64,000 bases of DNA from Caulobacter soli (lineage in GTDB: Bacteria > Pseudomonadota > Alphaproteobacteria > Caulobacterales > Caulobacteraceae), in assembly GCF_011045195.1 (NCBI RefSeq), contig NZ_CP049199.1, positions 248,001-312,000 on the forward strand, read 5' to 3'. The stretch's first letter is position 1. Each line of letters begins with the position of its first letter. The position numbers were made by a program, and so were the translations under genes. Below are positions 17,892 through 26,391 of this stretch, one piece after another. Below the pieces are notes generated by a model. It saw only the letters and a program-made list of their open reading frames with translations. It was not told the origin of the DNA and made no database searches.

Positions 17892-18015
17892 CCAGGAGGC
17901 GGACCGTCGGGCGCCGTCCGCGCCTTGTCCAGACCCGCGTGGCCGCTGGACGCGATCAACCCCGCCGCGCGCGAAAAGCGGGCGGGCCAGGGGTCATGGG
18001 CTGTCTGGAAGGTCT

Positions 18016-18033
18016 TTGGTGGAGCCGAGGGGA
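18016..18033. repeat. Left attachment site (att direct repeat, copy 1)
   Basis: TTGGTGGAGCCGAGGGGA is identical to 30788-30805. On the minus strand this is the T-arm 3' half, acceptor strand and CCA of tRNA-Ala. Identity ends immediately on both sides. This copy is a remnant of the tRNA 3' end and lies 71 bases before the integrase start. Confidence 0.9.
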
Positions 18034-18095
18034 GGCTATCTTTTCTGTGGAGAAAGTCGTTAGATCCCTTGTAGATAAGGGTTTCGGCGCTACTT

Positions 18096-18130
18096 CTGCC
18101 ACCCATGTCGACCCGAAAACTGCCCCCCAT
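18096..18130 (+). repeat. Left arm-type motif pair (CTGCC-A/C-CCCAT, 24-bp period)
   Basis: CTGCCACCCAT at 18096-18106 and AAAACTGCCCCCCAT at 18116-18130 place the CTGCC core at 18096 and 18120, exactly 24 bases apart. The same pair with the same period is found near the right end. The first motif covers the integrase ATG. Tyrosine integrases bind such arm sites with their N-terminal domain. Confidence 0.6.
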
Positions 18131-19583
18131 AAAGCCCTCCGCATCGCCCTCGAAGGGCCCTGGGATCTACCAGCGAACCGGCTCAAGGAACTGGTATGTT
18201 CGGGTCCACGTGCCCCCATCAGCGGGCCTCGGTGACCGTCACATCGAGCGCAGCTTACGCACCTCGGATCGCACCCAGGCGCTGAAACGTCTTCCCATCG
18301 TCGTCGGCGAGATCAAGACCGAGATCGCCAGGATGACGCGGGGTGACGACGGCGCGCTGAAGCCCACGGCGTTGCGGCCGGGCAAGGAGCCGGAAGAGTT
18401 CGTGGCCTGGTGGCGCGACCGCGTCTTCAAGGCGGGCGGTAATCCCGACAAGGGCGACGTGCCTCGCGACCTGGAGATTGAACTCGATCTGGAGGCCGAG
18501 CGTCGTCTCGGGCCAGAGATCGGCGTCGAGGTCGACCACGAGGGCGAAGAGCATCCGGTCTATCGGCCTGAAGCGGAGCAAGAGGTCGTGGCCCTCTACG
18601 CGCTTGCACACGGGCGGCGTAGCCCGCCGGATGCCGGCCTGGAGCGCTACATCAAAGAGCGCCACATGAAGCCTCGCTACGCTGACCGCATCCGGCGCGC
18701 CGTGAAGCGCTTGAAAGCCTGGATGTCGAAGCGGCCCGGCGGCGCGGACATCAAACGGCTGAACAAGCTGGAGGCGGCGCTGTTCGTCGACAATCTGGTG
18801 GCCAGCGGCATCACGACCTCGACCGTCAACAGCTTGGTGTCATCGTTGGCCACCTACTGGAGCTGGATGGAGCGCCGTGGCCTCGCCGAGCGAAACCCTT
18901 GGGCTGGCCAGCAGCGCAAGCCGCCGGTCAAGGAGGGGGCCGAGGTGCGTGCCTTCACGGACAAGGAAGCCAAGGCGCTCTTGAGTGGCGCGACTTACGT
19001 CACCCTGCACGATCTGATGCGGATCGCCGCCCTAAGCGGCATGCGGATCAACGAGATCTGCAACCTACGTGTCGACGACGCCGTGGGCGACATCTTCAAC
19101 GTGCGCGACTCGAAGACCAAGGCGGGCATTAGACGCGTGCCGATCCACTCGGAACTTAAGGCGCTGGTCGAGCGTCGGTCGAAGGACAAGGCCGCTGCCG
19201 ACTACCTGATCGAAGAGCTGAAGGCTCCCGAGAGCCGCTCGAAGGAGCGGTCGGCCAAGGCGTCGGAGCGCTTCACGGCCTACCGCCGCGACCTCGGCGT
19301 GGATGAGCGGGAAGAGGGGCAGCGCGTCTCCAACGTCAACTTTCACTCCTGGCGACACTGGTTCACCACCAAGGCACTCCAGGCGGGCCAGCCGCCGCAC
19401 CTGGTGTCGGCCGTCGTTGGTCACGAGGCCGGCAGGTCGACCATGACGCTGAAGGTCTACGACTCCGGCGCATCCGACGAGCAACTCAGGGCGGTGGTCG
19501 AGAGCGTGCGGCTACCGGATGGAGTGCCGATTGGCAGTCCTTCCGGGCCTAAAATGGGCGATGGCGTTCGGGTGGCGGTGTAG
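18105..19583 (+). CDS. Tyrosine-type integrase
   Basis: A 492-residue site-specific recombinase. The N-terminus (YQRTGSRNWYVRVHVPP) is a DUF6538-like arm/core-binding segment, a SAM-like domain spans about residues 170-265, and the catalytic domain follows. The catalytic Arg is in ALSGMRINEICNLRVDDA, the second box in FHSWRHWFTTKALQAGQ (His-x-x-Arg), then VVGHEAGRSTMTLKVY with the His and the nucleophilic Tyr. It is therefore likely active. Its position next to the attachment repeat, reading inwards, identifies it as the integrase of the element. The ATG at 18105 overlaps an arm-type motif, so the enzyme could repress its own translation or transcription. Confidence 0.95.
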   Translation: MSTRKLPPIKPSASPSKGPGIYQRTGSRNWYVRVHVPPSAGLGDRHIERSLRTSDRTQALKRLPIVVGEIKTEIARMTRGDDGALKPTALRPGKEPEEFVAWWRDRVFKAGGNPDKGDVPRDLEIELDLEAERRLGPEIGVEVDHEGEEHPVYRPEAEQEVVALYALAHGRRSPPDAGLERYIKERHMKPRYADRIRRAVKRLKAWMSKRPGGADIKRLNKLEAALFVDNLVASGITTSTVNSLVSSLATYWSWMERRGLAERNPWAGQQRKPPVKEGAEVRAFTDKEAKALLSGATYVTLHDLMRIAALSGMRINEICNLRVDDAVGDIFNVRDSKTKAGIRRVPIHSELKALVERRSKDKAAADYLIEELKAPESRSKERSAKASERFTAYRRDLGVDEREEGQRVSNVNFHSWRHWFTTKALQAGQPPHLVSAVVGHEAGRSTMTLKVYDSGASDEQLRAVVESVRLPDGVPIGSPSGPKMGDGVRVAV

Positions 19584-19671
19584 GTCGGTTCGATCGTTTT
19601 TTGGGTCGGATATCTTAAACGGCAAACGTATGCGCCAGCGTGCGCCAATCCCCCCGTAGGGGGTGTCTAGG

Positions 19672-20040
19672 TCATTTTCCAACCTTAGCGAGGTGCTCGC
19701 GAAGTAGGTAGGTCAGTCGGACTTCAACTCTGGGCAACATAGCGATCTGGCCCGAGCCCGTATTGTATTCCTCTGTCTCGTAGCTGACGTGCTTGGTGCC
19801 GGGGCTTGGTGGCATGACCATGGTGTAGATGTTGCGCCATAGGCCCGTTCGCCAATCGGCGTCGAGATCGCGATCTTCGGGGTCGTAGGGTCTCCAAACC
19901 GGCACGCTGTTGCTGTCGTATTGGACGTAGCCTGTCTGAAGTCGCCACTCTGGATCAGACCGATAGTCGTAAACGACCCGCCTAATCCTCTCCACGCCGT
20001 ATCCGACATCAATGCGTTGATCGCGGATCGCCAACTTCAC
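19672..20040 (-). CDS. Hypothetical protein in the element
   Basis: A 122-residue soluble protein rich in Tyr, Arg and Asp (YDYRSDPEWRLQTGYVQYDS, RTGLWRNIYTMVMPPSPGTK) that I do not recognise. It has no signal peptide, membrane segment or known motif. It is the only gene in the left half of the element that reads leftwards, and converges on the integrase gene; a short CCCCC-GTA-GGGGG hairpin at 19651-19663 separates them. Codon use is less GC-biased than in chromosomal neighbours, fitting acquired DNA. Confidence 0.55.
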   Translation of the reverse strand: MKLAIRDQRIDVGYGVERIRRVVYDYRSDPEWRLQTGYVQYDSNSVPVWRPYDPEDRDLDADWRTGLWRNIYTMVMPPSPGTKHVSYETEEYNTGSGQIAMLPRVEVRLTYLLREHLAKVGK

Positions 20041-20101
20041 CTCCCTGGAAGGCTAACTGCTACCACTCACGCTTGTCTCTCTGAAGCGTGGTCTTGTGCG
20101 A

Positions 20102-20190
20102 CGTCTCAAGTAGCGCTCTTGGCGTCTCACATAAATGGTATTGACGTTCTGAGACTCACTCTCTAGATCGTCTAGGATCCTAGTGAGACG
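20102..20190. promoter_or_regulatory. Recombinase-site-like cluster of CGTCTCA motifs
   Basis: CGTCTCA occurs at 20102 and 20123 (21 bases apart), and its complement TGAGAC(G) at 20150 and 20184, so two direct copies face two inverted copies. A perfect 12-bp palindrome CTAGGATCCTAG (20172-20183) sits against the last copy, just before the serine recombinase ribosome site. This is the sort of arrangement seen in res/autoregulatory sites of resolvases. Confidence 0.45.
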
Positions 20191-20199
20191 GGAGTGGGC

Positions 20200-20781
20200 A
20201 TGATCATCGGATACGCCAGGACTTCGACGACCGACCAAAAGGCCGGCCTTGAGGCGCAGGAGCGGGACCTGTTGGCCGCCGGCTGCGAGCGGCTCTTCAT
20301 CGAGCAGGTGTCATCGGTTGACGTGGTAGCGCGCGAACAGCTCGCCACGGCGCTCGACTTCGTCCGGGACGGCGACGTCCTGGTCGTGACCAAGCTCGAC
20401 CGATTGGCCCGCTCGGTGTCGCACCTCCTCGACGTCTCGGCCCGTCTCAAGGCGAAGGGCGCTGCGCTGCGGATCCTCGACCTCGCCATCGACACTTCGA
20501 CCGCCACTGGCGAGCTGTTGCTGACCATGGTCGGAGCCATCGCCCAGTTCGAGCGCGCCATCATGCTGGAGCGCCAACGGGAGGGCATCGCCAAGGCCAA
20601 GGCTGAGGGGAAGTATCGCGGCCGCAAGCCGACGGCGCAGGCGAAAGGAGCGGAAGCGCGAGAGCTGGCGGCCGATGGCCTCCGCCCCGACGCAATCGCC
20701 AAGCGCCTCGGGATCAGCCGAGCGTCAGCCTACCGGTTGCTCGCCCAAGAGCCCCCTACGGCGACTCTGGTGGACGGCTAG
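20200..20781 (+). CDS. Serine recombinase (resolvase/invertase family)
   Basis: A 193-residue recombinase of the Pin/Tn3-resolvase type. The nucleophile serine is Ser9 in IIGYARTSTTDQ, the arginine-rich active-site block is LVVTKLDRLARSVSHLL, and a long E helix (MVGAIAQFERAIMLERQREG) leads into a C-terminal helix-turn-helix (RPDAIAKRLGISRASAYRLL). A GTG 6 bases upstream is in frame, but the ATG at 20200 has GGAG at a better distance. The element already has an integrase, so this enzyme could resolve multimers, invert a segment, or act as regulator; no invertible segment is visible. Repeated motifs upstream may be its sites. Confidence 0.92.
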   Translation: MIIGYARTSTTDQKAGLEAQERDLLAAGCERLFIEQVSSVDVVAREQLATALDFVRDGDVLVVTKLDRLARSVSHLLDVSARLKAKGAALRILDLAIDTSTATGELLLTMVGAIAQFERAIMLERQREGIAKAKAEGKYRGRKPTAQAKGAEARELAADGLRPDAIAKRLGISRASAYRLLAQEPPTATLVDG

Positions 20782-20868
20782 AGGGGGCTGGAACGAGTCG
20801 GCTGGACGTGTGACAGCGGCAACGTGTTTCGGGCCTCCAGGGTGCCCGCCAGAGTCAGGAGTAGGCCC

Positions 20869-21174
20869 GTGCGTAACAAGGGCGAAAGAGATCGGATTGG
20901 CTATCTGCTGGCGGAGAGGGAGATCGTCGCGCAGTTCGATCCGCTGCCCCTCGGCCCCCGCAAGCCGGTGGATACCCGGGACTGGTTCTTCGAGTCTCAG
21001 GCCGCCGAGATCCTCGGGATCACCAAGCGGGCCCTGGAGCGTCGCCGGCAGCGGGGCACAGGTCCGGCCAACCATCAACGCATCGGCCGAACCTGCTACT
21101 ACCTCGACGACATCGACGCCTGGGTGGCGAGCAAGCCCAAGGCTTACAAGCCCCCGCCGAGCTACGGCGAGTGA
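20869..21174 (+). CDS. Excisionase-like helix-turn-helix protein
   Basis: About 101 residues, starting at a GTG with AGGAG 7 bases upstream; the frame is open to a GTG at 20824, but that start has no good ribosome site. Residues DTRDWFFESQAAEILGITKR and RRQRGTGPANHQRIGRTCYY followed by LDDIDAWV form the winged HTH typical of AlpA/MerR-like excisionases (helix, R-x-G-P wing, Y-x-x-x-D-x-x-x-W). Such proteins bend DNA at attachment sites and favour excision. It lies between the serine recombinase and the palm-like gene. Confidence 0.7.
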   Translation: MRNKGERDRIGYLLAEREIVAQFDPLPLGPRKPVDTRDWFFESQAAEILGITKRALERRRQRGTGPANHQRIGRTCYYLDDIDAWVASKPKAYKPPPSYGE

Positions 21175-21238
21175 GTTCCGGGAGGGGTGTCGCCCCTACT
21201 ATGGACCGGAAACAGCCGGCCGCTTCCCAAGCTGGATC

Positions 21239-21403
21239 ATGACCCACAACACCTACGCCTCGACCGCCAGAGACACCCTCGGCGCGCTGCAAGAAATCAG
21301 CGCCAAACTCGACCGGCTGATCGACCTCATCGCCTTCACCCGTCCGTTGGCGGGACGCCCTGCCGGCAGCATCGGCCCGCGCAGGAGGCGGCTCGCTTCG
21401 TGA
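21239..21403 (+). CDS. Small helical protein upstream of the palm-like gene
   Basis: A 54-residue peptide beginning MTHNTYASTARDTLGALQEI and continuing SAKLDRLIDLIAFTRPLAG, an amphipathic helix with heptad-like Leu/Ile spacing, ending in basic residues. No family is recognised. Its TGA overlaps the GTG of the next gene by 4 bases (GTGA), which suggests translational coupling and argues that both are or were expressed. The ribosome site is weak, so the start is uncertain. Confidence 0.45.
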   Translation: MTHNTYASTARDTLGALQEISAKLDRLIDLIAFTRPLAGRPAGSIGPRRRRLAS

Positions 21404-22757
21404 CTGACAGTAGTGCTTTCGGTGGCCCGTTCACCCGCGACGAACTCGACACCTCGGTCCCCTTTATCGCCCGCCGGTGCTTGGCAGGTGACCCCGGGTT
21501 GGCCTTGTGGGAGAGGGTTCTCGCCGACTTGCTGGCGAAGGAGCCGCCCCGGACACGGCAGCGGAAGGCCATCGATCTTGAACGCCTGAAGGTGGCCCTG
21601 AGCGCCGTCCTGGCCAACCTGATCGCCGCGCGCCGTAACACCGTGTCGGTCGAGGCGTTCGTCTCCATGTCCTTTGACCGGAAAACATATGCCGGCACGG
21701 ATATGCCGCTCGGAGCGGTCGAGGATGTGCGCGACCACCTCCTAGCCCAAGGGCTTGTGGAGGGGGAGAAGGGCTACCAGAAGCGAGAACGGATCGGCGG
21801 CTATGACTGGCCGGTGCATGCGCGCCGGACCCGACTCCGGGCAACGCCACGGCTTCTGGCGCAGGTGGTCGACGCCGGCATCGACCTGGAGGCCCCGACC
21901 TGGAAGCCGACCAGCGGCCTCGGATGGCGCAAGACGGAAGACATCGTGCGCTTGAAGGAGCCCTATGAGGGCGCGGGGGCTGAGCCGGGCGACGTTCGCG
22001 CCAGCCGCCAGGTTCTGCTTGCGGTCAACCGTATGATCCAGGCCGTTCGGCTTGAGCTGCCTCGTGACTCATGGGACCGCATCCGCGCTCGCCTCCACGA
22101 CCAAGGCTCGGATGAGGCCATGGATCGCATGTCGTCTGGCGACGCCGGAAGGCTGGCGCTCTATCGGAGCTTCAAAGGCGACTGGAACAGCGGCGGCCGA
22201 CTCTATGGCGGATGGTGGCAGACGGTGCCGAAGCGCGAGCGCCCGCATCTGACCATCGACGGCGCGCCGACCATCGAGCTCGACTACGCGCGGATGCAGC
22301 CGAGCCTGCTCTACGCCGAGCGAGGTCTTACGCTTGACCACGACCCCTATCTTCCCCCGGGCTTTCTGGTCCCGAGGTCCGTGAGGTCGGAAAGCGGATC
22401 TTCAACCGACTCCTGAACGGCAAGCCTGCGGCCCTGCGGGCGGGGGCGGAAGACAAGGCCCAGCTCGCAGGTGCGGTCGACTTCAAGGTCTTGGTCGCTG
22501 CCGTCATCGACATCAATCGCCCCGTTGCAGACGCCTTTGGCACTGGGGCAGCGGCGCGGCTGCAACGCATCGACAGCGACATCCTGATCGAGGTGCTGAC
22601 GAGGACGGTGAAGGTGGGGGCCGTCGCCCTTCCCATCCATTACAGTCTCATCGTCACAGCAGAACACGAAGGCCTTCTACGAGCGGCGATGGCCGGTGGA
22701 TACCAGGACCTGACCGGTCATCCGCCACCTCCCATCTGTCGGGTGGGCTCTGGCTGA
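21400..22757 (+). pseudogene. Frameshifted DNA-polymerase-palm-like element gene
   Basis: Starting at GTG 21400 the frame runs to a stop at 22416, but homologous-looking sequence continues in another frame (PEVREVGKRIFNRLLNGKPA) up to 22757. A single missing base near 22363-22366 explains the break; the repaired product would be about 452 residues. The segment TIELDYARMQPSLLYAERG resembles polymerase motif A (D-Y-S-x-x-H-P), and the later ALPIHYSLIV is where related element proteins have an H-D-S motif C; here the Asp codon GAC has become Tyr TAC. Loss of frame and of a catalytic acid both point to decay. Function in related elements is not known to me. Confidence 0.7.
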
Positions 22758-23004
22758 TGAGGTCTACTTCGTCGGGGGAGGGCATCACCATCGCCAAGCG
22801 TTGGGGACACTGCGGGGGTCCTAGAGGCCATAACTCAGCGCCATAAGATCGACGCCGTGCTCGCGCGTTTACGTTCGGCCTACCCTGCTTTTTTCGATGG
22901 CTGGGGAGATGTCGGTCCCTCGGTCCGCTGGCGGGCCAAGCTCCACAACTGGTTGCGTCGTCGAACCCTTTCGTCTCAAGTGCGGGCCGGGCGCTAACGG
23001 GGAT

Positions 23005-26000
23005 ATGATGCAGCCAGCCACCGCCAACTTCGAGTTCCTGCGCCCGCAGGGGCAGCAGCTGGTTCGGTTGGCGGCCCAGGCGGAGCACTACTTCCGCACG
23101 GACCCCAACACCTCCCTGATCAAACTGCGGCAGTTCGCCGAGCTTCTGGCCAAAGAGGTCGCCGCTCGCACCGGCTCGCTGAAGTCGCCCGACGAGTCCT
23201 TCTCCGACATCCTCGGCGTGCTTGGGCGCGCCGGCTACGCCTCGCGTCAGGCGCTCGATCTGTTCCACTACCTGCGCAAAGCCGGCAACGACGCCGTCCA
23301 CGGCGACCTAGATGATTTTGCAGCCGCACTTGCTGGTCTGAAGGTAGCCCGTGAGCTCGGCGCGTGGTTCGTCCGCAGCTACGGTGGAACGCCCAAGCTC
23401 GCTCTGGGACCGTTCGTGCCGCCGCCCGCGCCCGCCGACCCCACCGCCAGCCTGCGGGCCGAGCTGGATCAGCTCAAGGCCGAGGCGGAAAGTCATCGCA
23501 GCGCCGCCGAGATCGCCCAGGCCCGCGCCGAGGCGCTCGCGCTCGACAACCTCGAAGCGGCCGAACGCTTAAGTCGGGAAGCCGAGGAGCGACAGGTCTG
23601 GCAGAAGCTAGCGGAGGACGCCGAGGCGGCGGCGGGCGAGGTCAGGGCCGCCCTTGAGGCCACCCAGCGGCAGGCGGAGAAGACTGCCCCGGCCGAACTC
23701 GCCAAGCTCGAAAAGGCCGCCGAGGCCGCCGACAACGCCATCAATCTCGACGAGGCGGCCACCAGGGCTCTCGTCGACCAGCAGCTACGCAACGCTGGCT
23801 GGGAGGCCGACACCCGCGAGCTCCGCTACGCCAAGGGCGCGCGGCCGACCAAGGGGCGCGACTTGGCCATCGCCGAGTGGCCCACCGTCAGCGGCCCCGC
23901 TGACTACGCCCTGTTCGCGGGGCTGACCTTGGTCGGTGTCGTCGAGGCCAAGCGCCGCAACCGCAATGTCATGAGCGTGCTGCCCCAGGCCGAGCGCTAT
24001 GCCGCCGGGATTGAGCCTGGGGCGCATCATCTGCACGCGCGAGGTCCGTGGGGGGAGTTCAAGGCCCCGTTCGCCTTCTCGACCAATGGTCGGCCCTACC
24101 TCAAGCAGCTAGAGACCGCTTCCGGCATCTGGCGTCGGGACCTGCGGCGGCCGACGAACGCGGCGTCGGCCTTGATGGCCTGGCCGTCGCCTGCTGGGCT
24201 CCTGGAGCGCCTGGAGGCTGACCAGGAGGCAGCAGAAGCGACCCTCCAGACCCAGGGCTTCAACTTCGGCTTCGACCTGCGACGCTACCAGCGCCAAGCT
24301 ATCGAGGCGGTCGAGAAGGGCCTCGCGGAGAACCGGCCTCACATGCTGATCGGCATGGCCACCGGCACCGGCAAGACCAAGCTGGCCATCGCCATGCTCT
24401 ACCGGCTGATCGCCGCCAAGCGCTTCCGCAGCGTCTGCTTCGTCGTGGACCGTAGCGCCCTGGGCGACCAGACCGAGCGCGAGTTTACCACCACCAAGGT
24501 CGTCGCTGGCAAGGCCTTCGCCGAGATCTTCGGCCTCAAGGGCCTTGGCGACGTGACGCCCGACCCCGAAACCCGGATCCACATCTGCACCATCCAGGGC
24601 CTCGTGCGCCGCACCTTGTTCGCCGACGATCCGGCTGACGCGCCGACGGTCGATCAATACGACCTGATGGTCATCGACGAGTGCCACCGGGGCTACCTAC
24701 TCGACCGCGAGATGTCCGACGCCGAGCTGAGCTTCCGCGACCAGGACGACTACGTCTCCAAATACCGCCGGGTCCTGGACTACTTCGACGCCACCAAGAT
24801 CGGCCTGACCGCCACCCCGGCCCTGCACACGGTCCAGATCTTTGGCGAGCCGGTGTTCCGCTACTCCTACCGGGAGGCGGTGGTCGACGGCTATCTGATC
24901 GACCACGAGCCGCCCATCCGTATCACCACCGCCCTGGCGCAGGATGGCATCCACTTCGTCGCCGAGGAGGAGGTGACCTTCGTCCACGCCCCCACGGGCG
25001 AGGTCGAGTTGTTCAAGCTGCCCGACAGTCTCGATTTCGACGTCGAGGGCTTCAACCGCACGGTCATCACCGAACCCTTCAACCGCGCCGTCGCCGACGA
25101 GTTGACCCGGCACATCGACTTGGCCGAGCCCAACAAGACCCTGGTCTTCGCCGCCTCCGACGCTCACGCCGACATCGTGGTCAAGGCGCTGCGCGACGCC
25201 TTCCGCGAGGCCCACGGCGACATCGAGGACGCGGCGATCCGCAAGCTGACCGGCAGCGTCGACAAGGTCGGCAAACTGATCCTGAGCTACCGCAACGACG
25301 CCCTGCCGAAGATCGCGGTGACGGTCGACCTGCTGACCACCGGCGTCGACATCCCGAAGATCACTAACCTGGTGTTCCTGCGCCGGGTGAACAGCCGGAT
25401 CCTCTATGAGCAGATGCTCGGCCGGGCGACGCGCCTGTGCCCGGAGATCGGCAAGGAGACCTTCAGGATCTTCGACGCGGTCGACCTCTACTGCAAGCTT
25501 CAGGACATGACGGAGATGCGGCCGGTTGCGGCCGACCCGAGTCTAACCCTGACGCAGCTGCTGGAGGAACTGGCCAACATCGAGGACGCCCGGCATCGCG
25601 CCGACGTCCGGGACCAGATCATCGTCAAGCTGAGCCGCCGTCTGAAGCGCATGTCGGCCGAGGCCCGCGCCAAGGCCGAGCTGGCGGCCGGCGAGACCCC
25701 GGAGGAGACCCTCGCGCGCTTCAGGGCCGGAACGGCGGAGGATCTGGCCAGTTGGGTTCGAGGCCGCCCTGGGTTAGGCCCGGCGCTAGACTGGGAGACC
25801 TCCGGCGGCACGCCGATCATGCTGCCGATCTCGGAACATCCCGACGCGGTGGTGGACGTCAGCCGGGGCTACGGCGGCGCGCAACGGCCCGAGGACTATC
25901 TCGACGCGTTCGCCGCCTTCATCCGCGACAACCTCAACCAGATCGCCGCCCTTACCACCGTGGTCCAGCGTCCGCGTGACCTGACCCGTGCCCAGCTTCG

Positions 26001-26391
26001 GGATCTGCGCCTCCAACTCGACGCCCAGGGCTTCACTGACGCCAACATCCGCCGCGCCTGGTCCGACGCCAAGAATGAGGACATCGCCGCCTCGATCATC
26101 GGCTACGTCCGTCAGGCCGCCTTGGGTGACCCGCTGATCCCCTATGCCGACCGGGTGAAGCGCGCGGTGGACGCGGTGGTCCGCAAGGGCGCATGGACCG
26201 ATGTCCAGAAGCGGTGGCTTCACCGCATCGGCGAACAGCTCCAGAAGGAGATCGTGGTGGACCGCGAGTCGCTCGATGACGAACCTTTCAAGGCCGACGG
26301 CGGCTTCCGGGTGATCAACAAGCGCTTCGACGGCAAGTTGGAGTCGGTCCTGTCGGACCTGAGTGAGGAACTATGGCGAACGGCGAGCTGA
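23005..26391 (+). CDS. hsdR: Type I restriction enzyme, endonuclease/translocase subunit HsdR
   Basis: From ATG 23005 the protein has 1,128 residues (the frame is open to 22897, but 23005 is nearest the family start). Order: a DUF4145-like helical domain (to about residue 130), a coiled coil (about 150-240), the nuclease domain with Glu314-Ala-Lys316 in VGVVEAKRRN, a superfamily 2 helicase with Walker A at 452-458 (ATGTGKT), DECH box at 558-561 and LTATPA, and a C-terminal HsdM-docking region. It cleaves unmodified DNA after ATP-driven translocation. It overlaps hsdM by 19 bases, so the three hsd genes are coupled. No damage is apparent. Confidence 0.95.
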   Translation: MMQPATANFEFLRPQGQQLVRLAAQAEHYFRTDPNTSLIKLRQFAELLAKEVAARTGSLKSPDESFSDILGVLGRAGYASRQALDLFHYLRKAGNDAVHGDLDDFAAALAGLKVARELGAWFVRSYGGTPKLALGPFVPPPAPADPTASLRAELDQLKAEAESHRSAAEIAQARAEALALDNLEAAERLSREAEERQVWQKLAEDAEAAAGEVRAALEATQRQAEKTAPAELAKLEKAAEAADNAINLDEAATRALVDQQLRNAGWEADTRELRYAKGARPTKGRDLAIAEWPTVSGPADYALFAGLTLVGVVEAKRRNRNVMSVLPQAERYAAGIEPGAHHLHARGPWGEFKAPFAFSTNGRPYLKQLETASGIWRRDLRRPTNAASALMAWPSPAGLLERLEADQEAAEATLQTQGFNFGFDLRRYQRQAIEAVEKGLAENRPHMLIGMATGTGKTKLAIAMLYRLIAAKRFRSVCFVVDRSALGDQTEREFTTTKVVAGKAFAEIFGLKGLGDVTPDPETRIHICTIQGLVRRTLFADDPADAPTVDQYDLMVIDECHRGYLLDREMSDAELSFRDQDDYVSKYRRVLDYFDATKIGLTATPALHTVQIFGEPVFRYSYREAVVDGYLIDHEPPIRITTALAQDGIHFVAEEEVTFVHAPTGEVELFKLPDSLDFDVEGFNRTVITEPFNRAVADELTRHIDLAEPNKTLVFAASDAHADIVVKALRDAFREAHGDIEDAAIRKLTGSVDKVGKLILSYRNDALPKIAVTVDLLTTGVDIPKITNLVFLRRVNSRILYEQMLGRATRLCPEIGKETFRIFDAVDLYCKLQDMTEMRPVAADPSLTLTQLLEELANIEDARHRADVRDQIIVKLSRRLKRMSAEARAKAELAAGETPEETLARFRAGTAEDLASWVRGRPGLGPALDWETSGGTPIMLPISEHPDAVVDVSRGYGGAQRPEDYLDAFAAFIRDNLNQIAALTTVVQRPRDLTRAQLRDLRLQLDAQGFTDANIRRAWSDAKNEDIAASIIGYVRQAALGDPLIPYADRVKRAVDAVVRKGAWTDVQKRWLHRIGEQLQKEIVVDRESLDDEPFKADGGFRVINKRFDGKLESVLSDLSEELWRTAS

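Noticed and set aside
20675..21403. 242-codon plus-strand frame from the recombinase end to the palm-like gene
   Set aside because: Most of it is a shadow of the recombinase and HTH frames; only the last 54 codons (from 21239) look like a gene.
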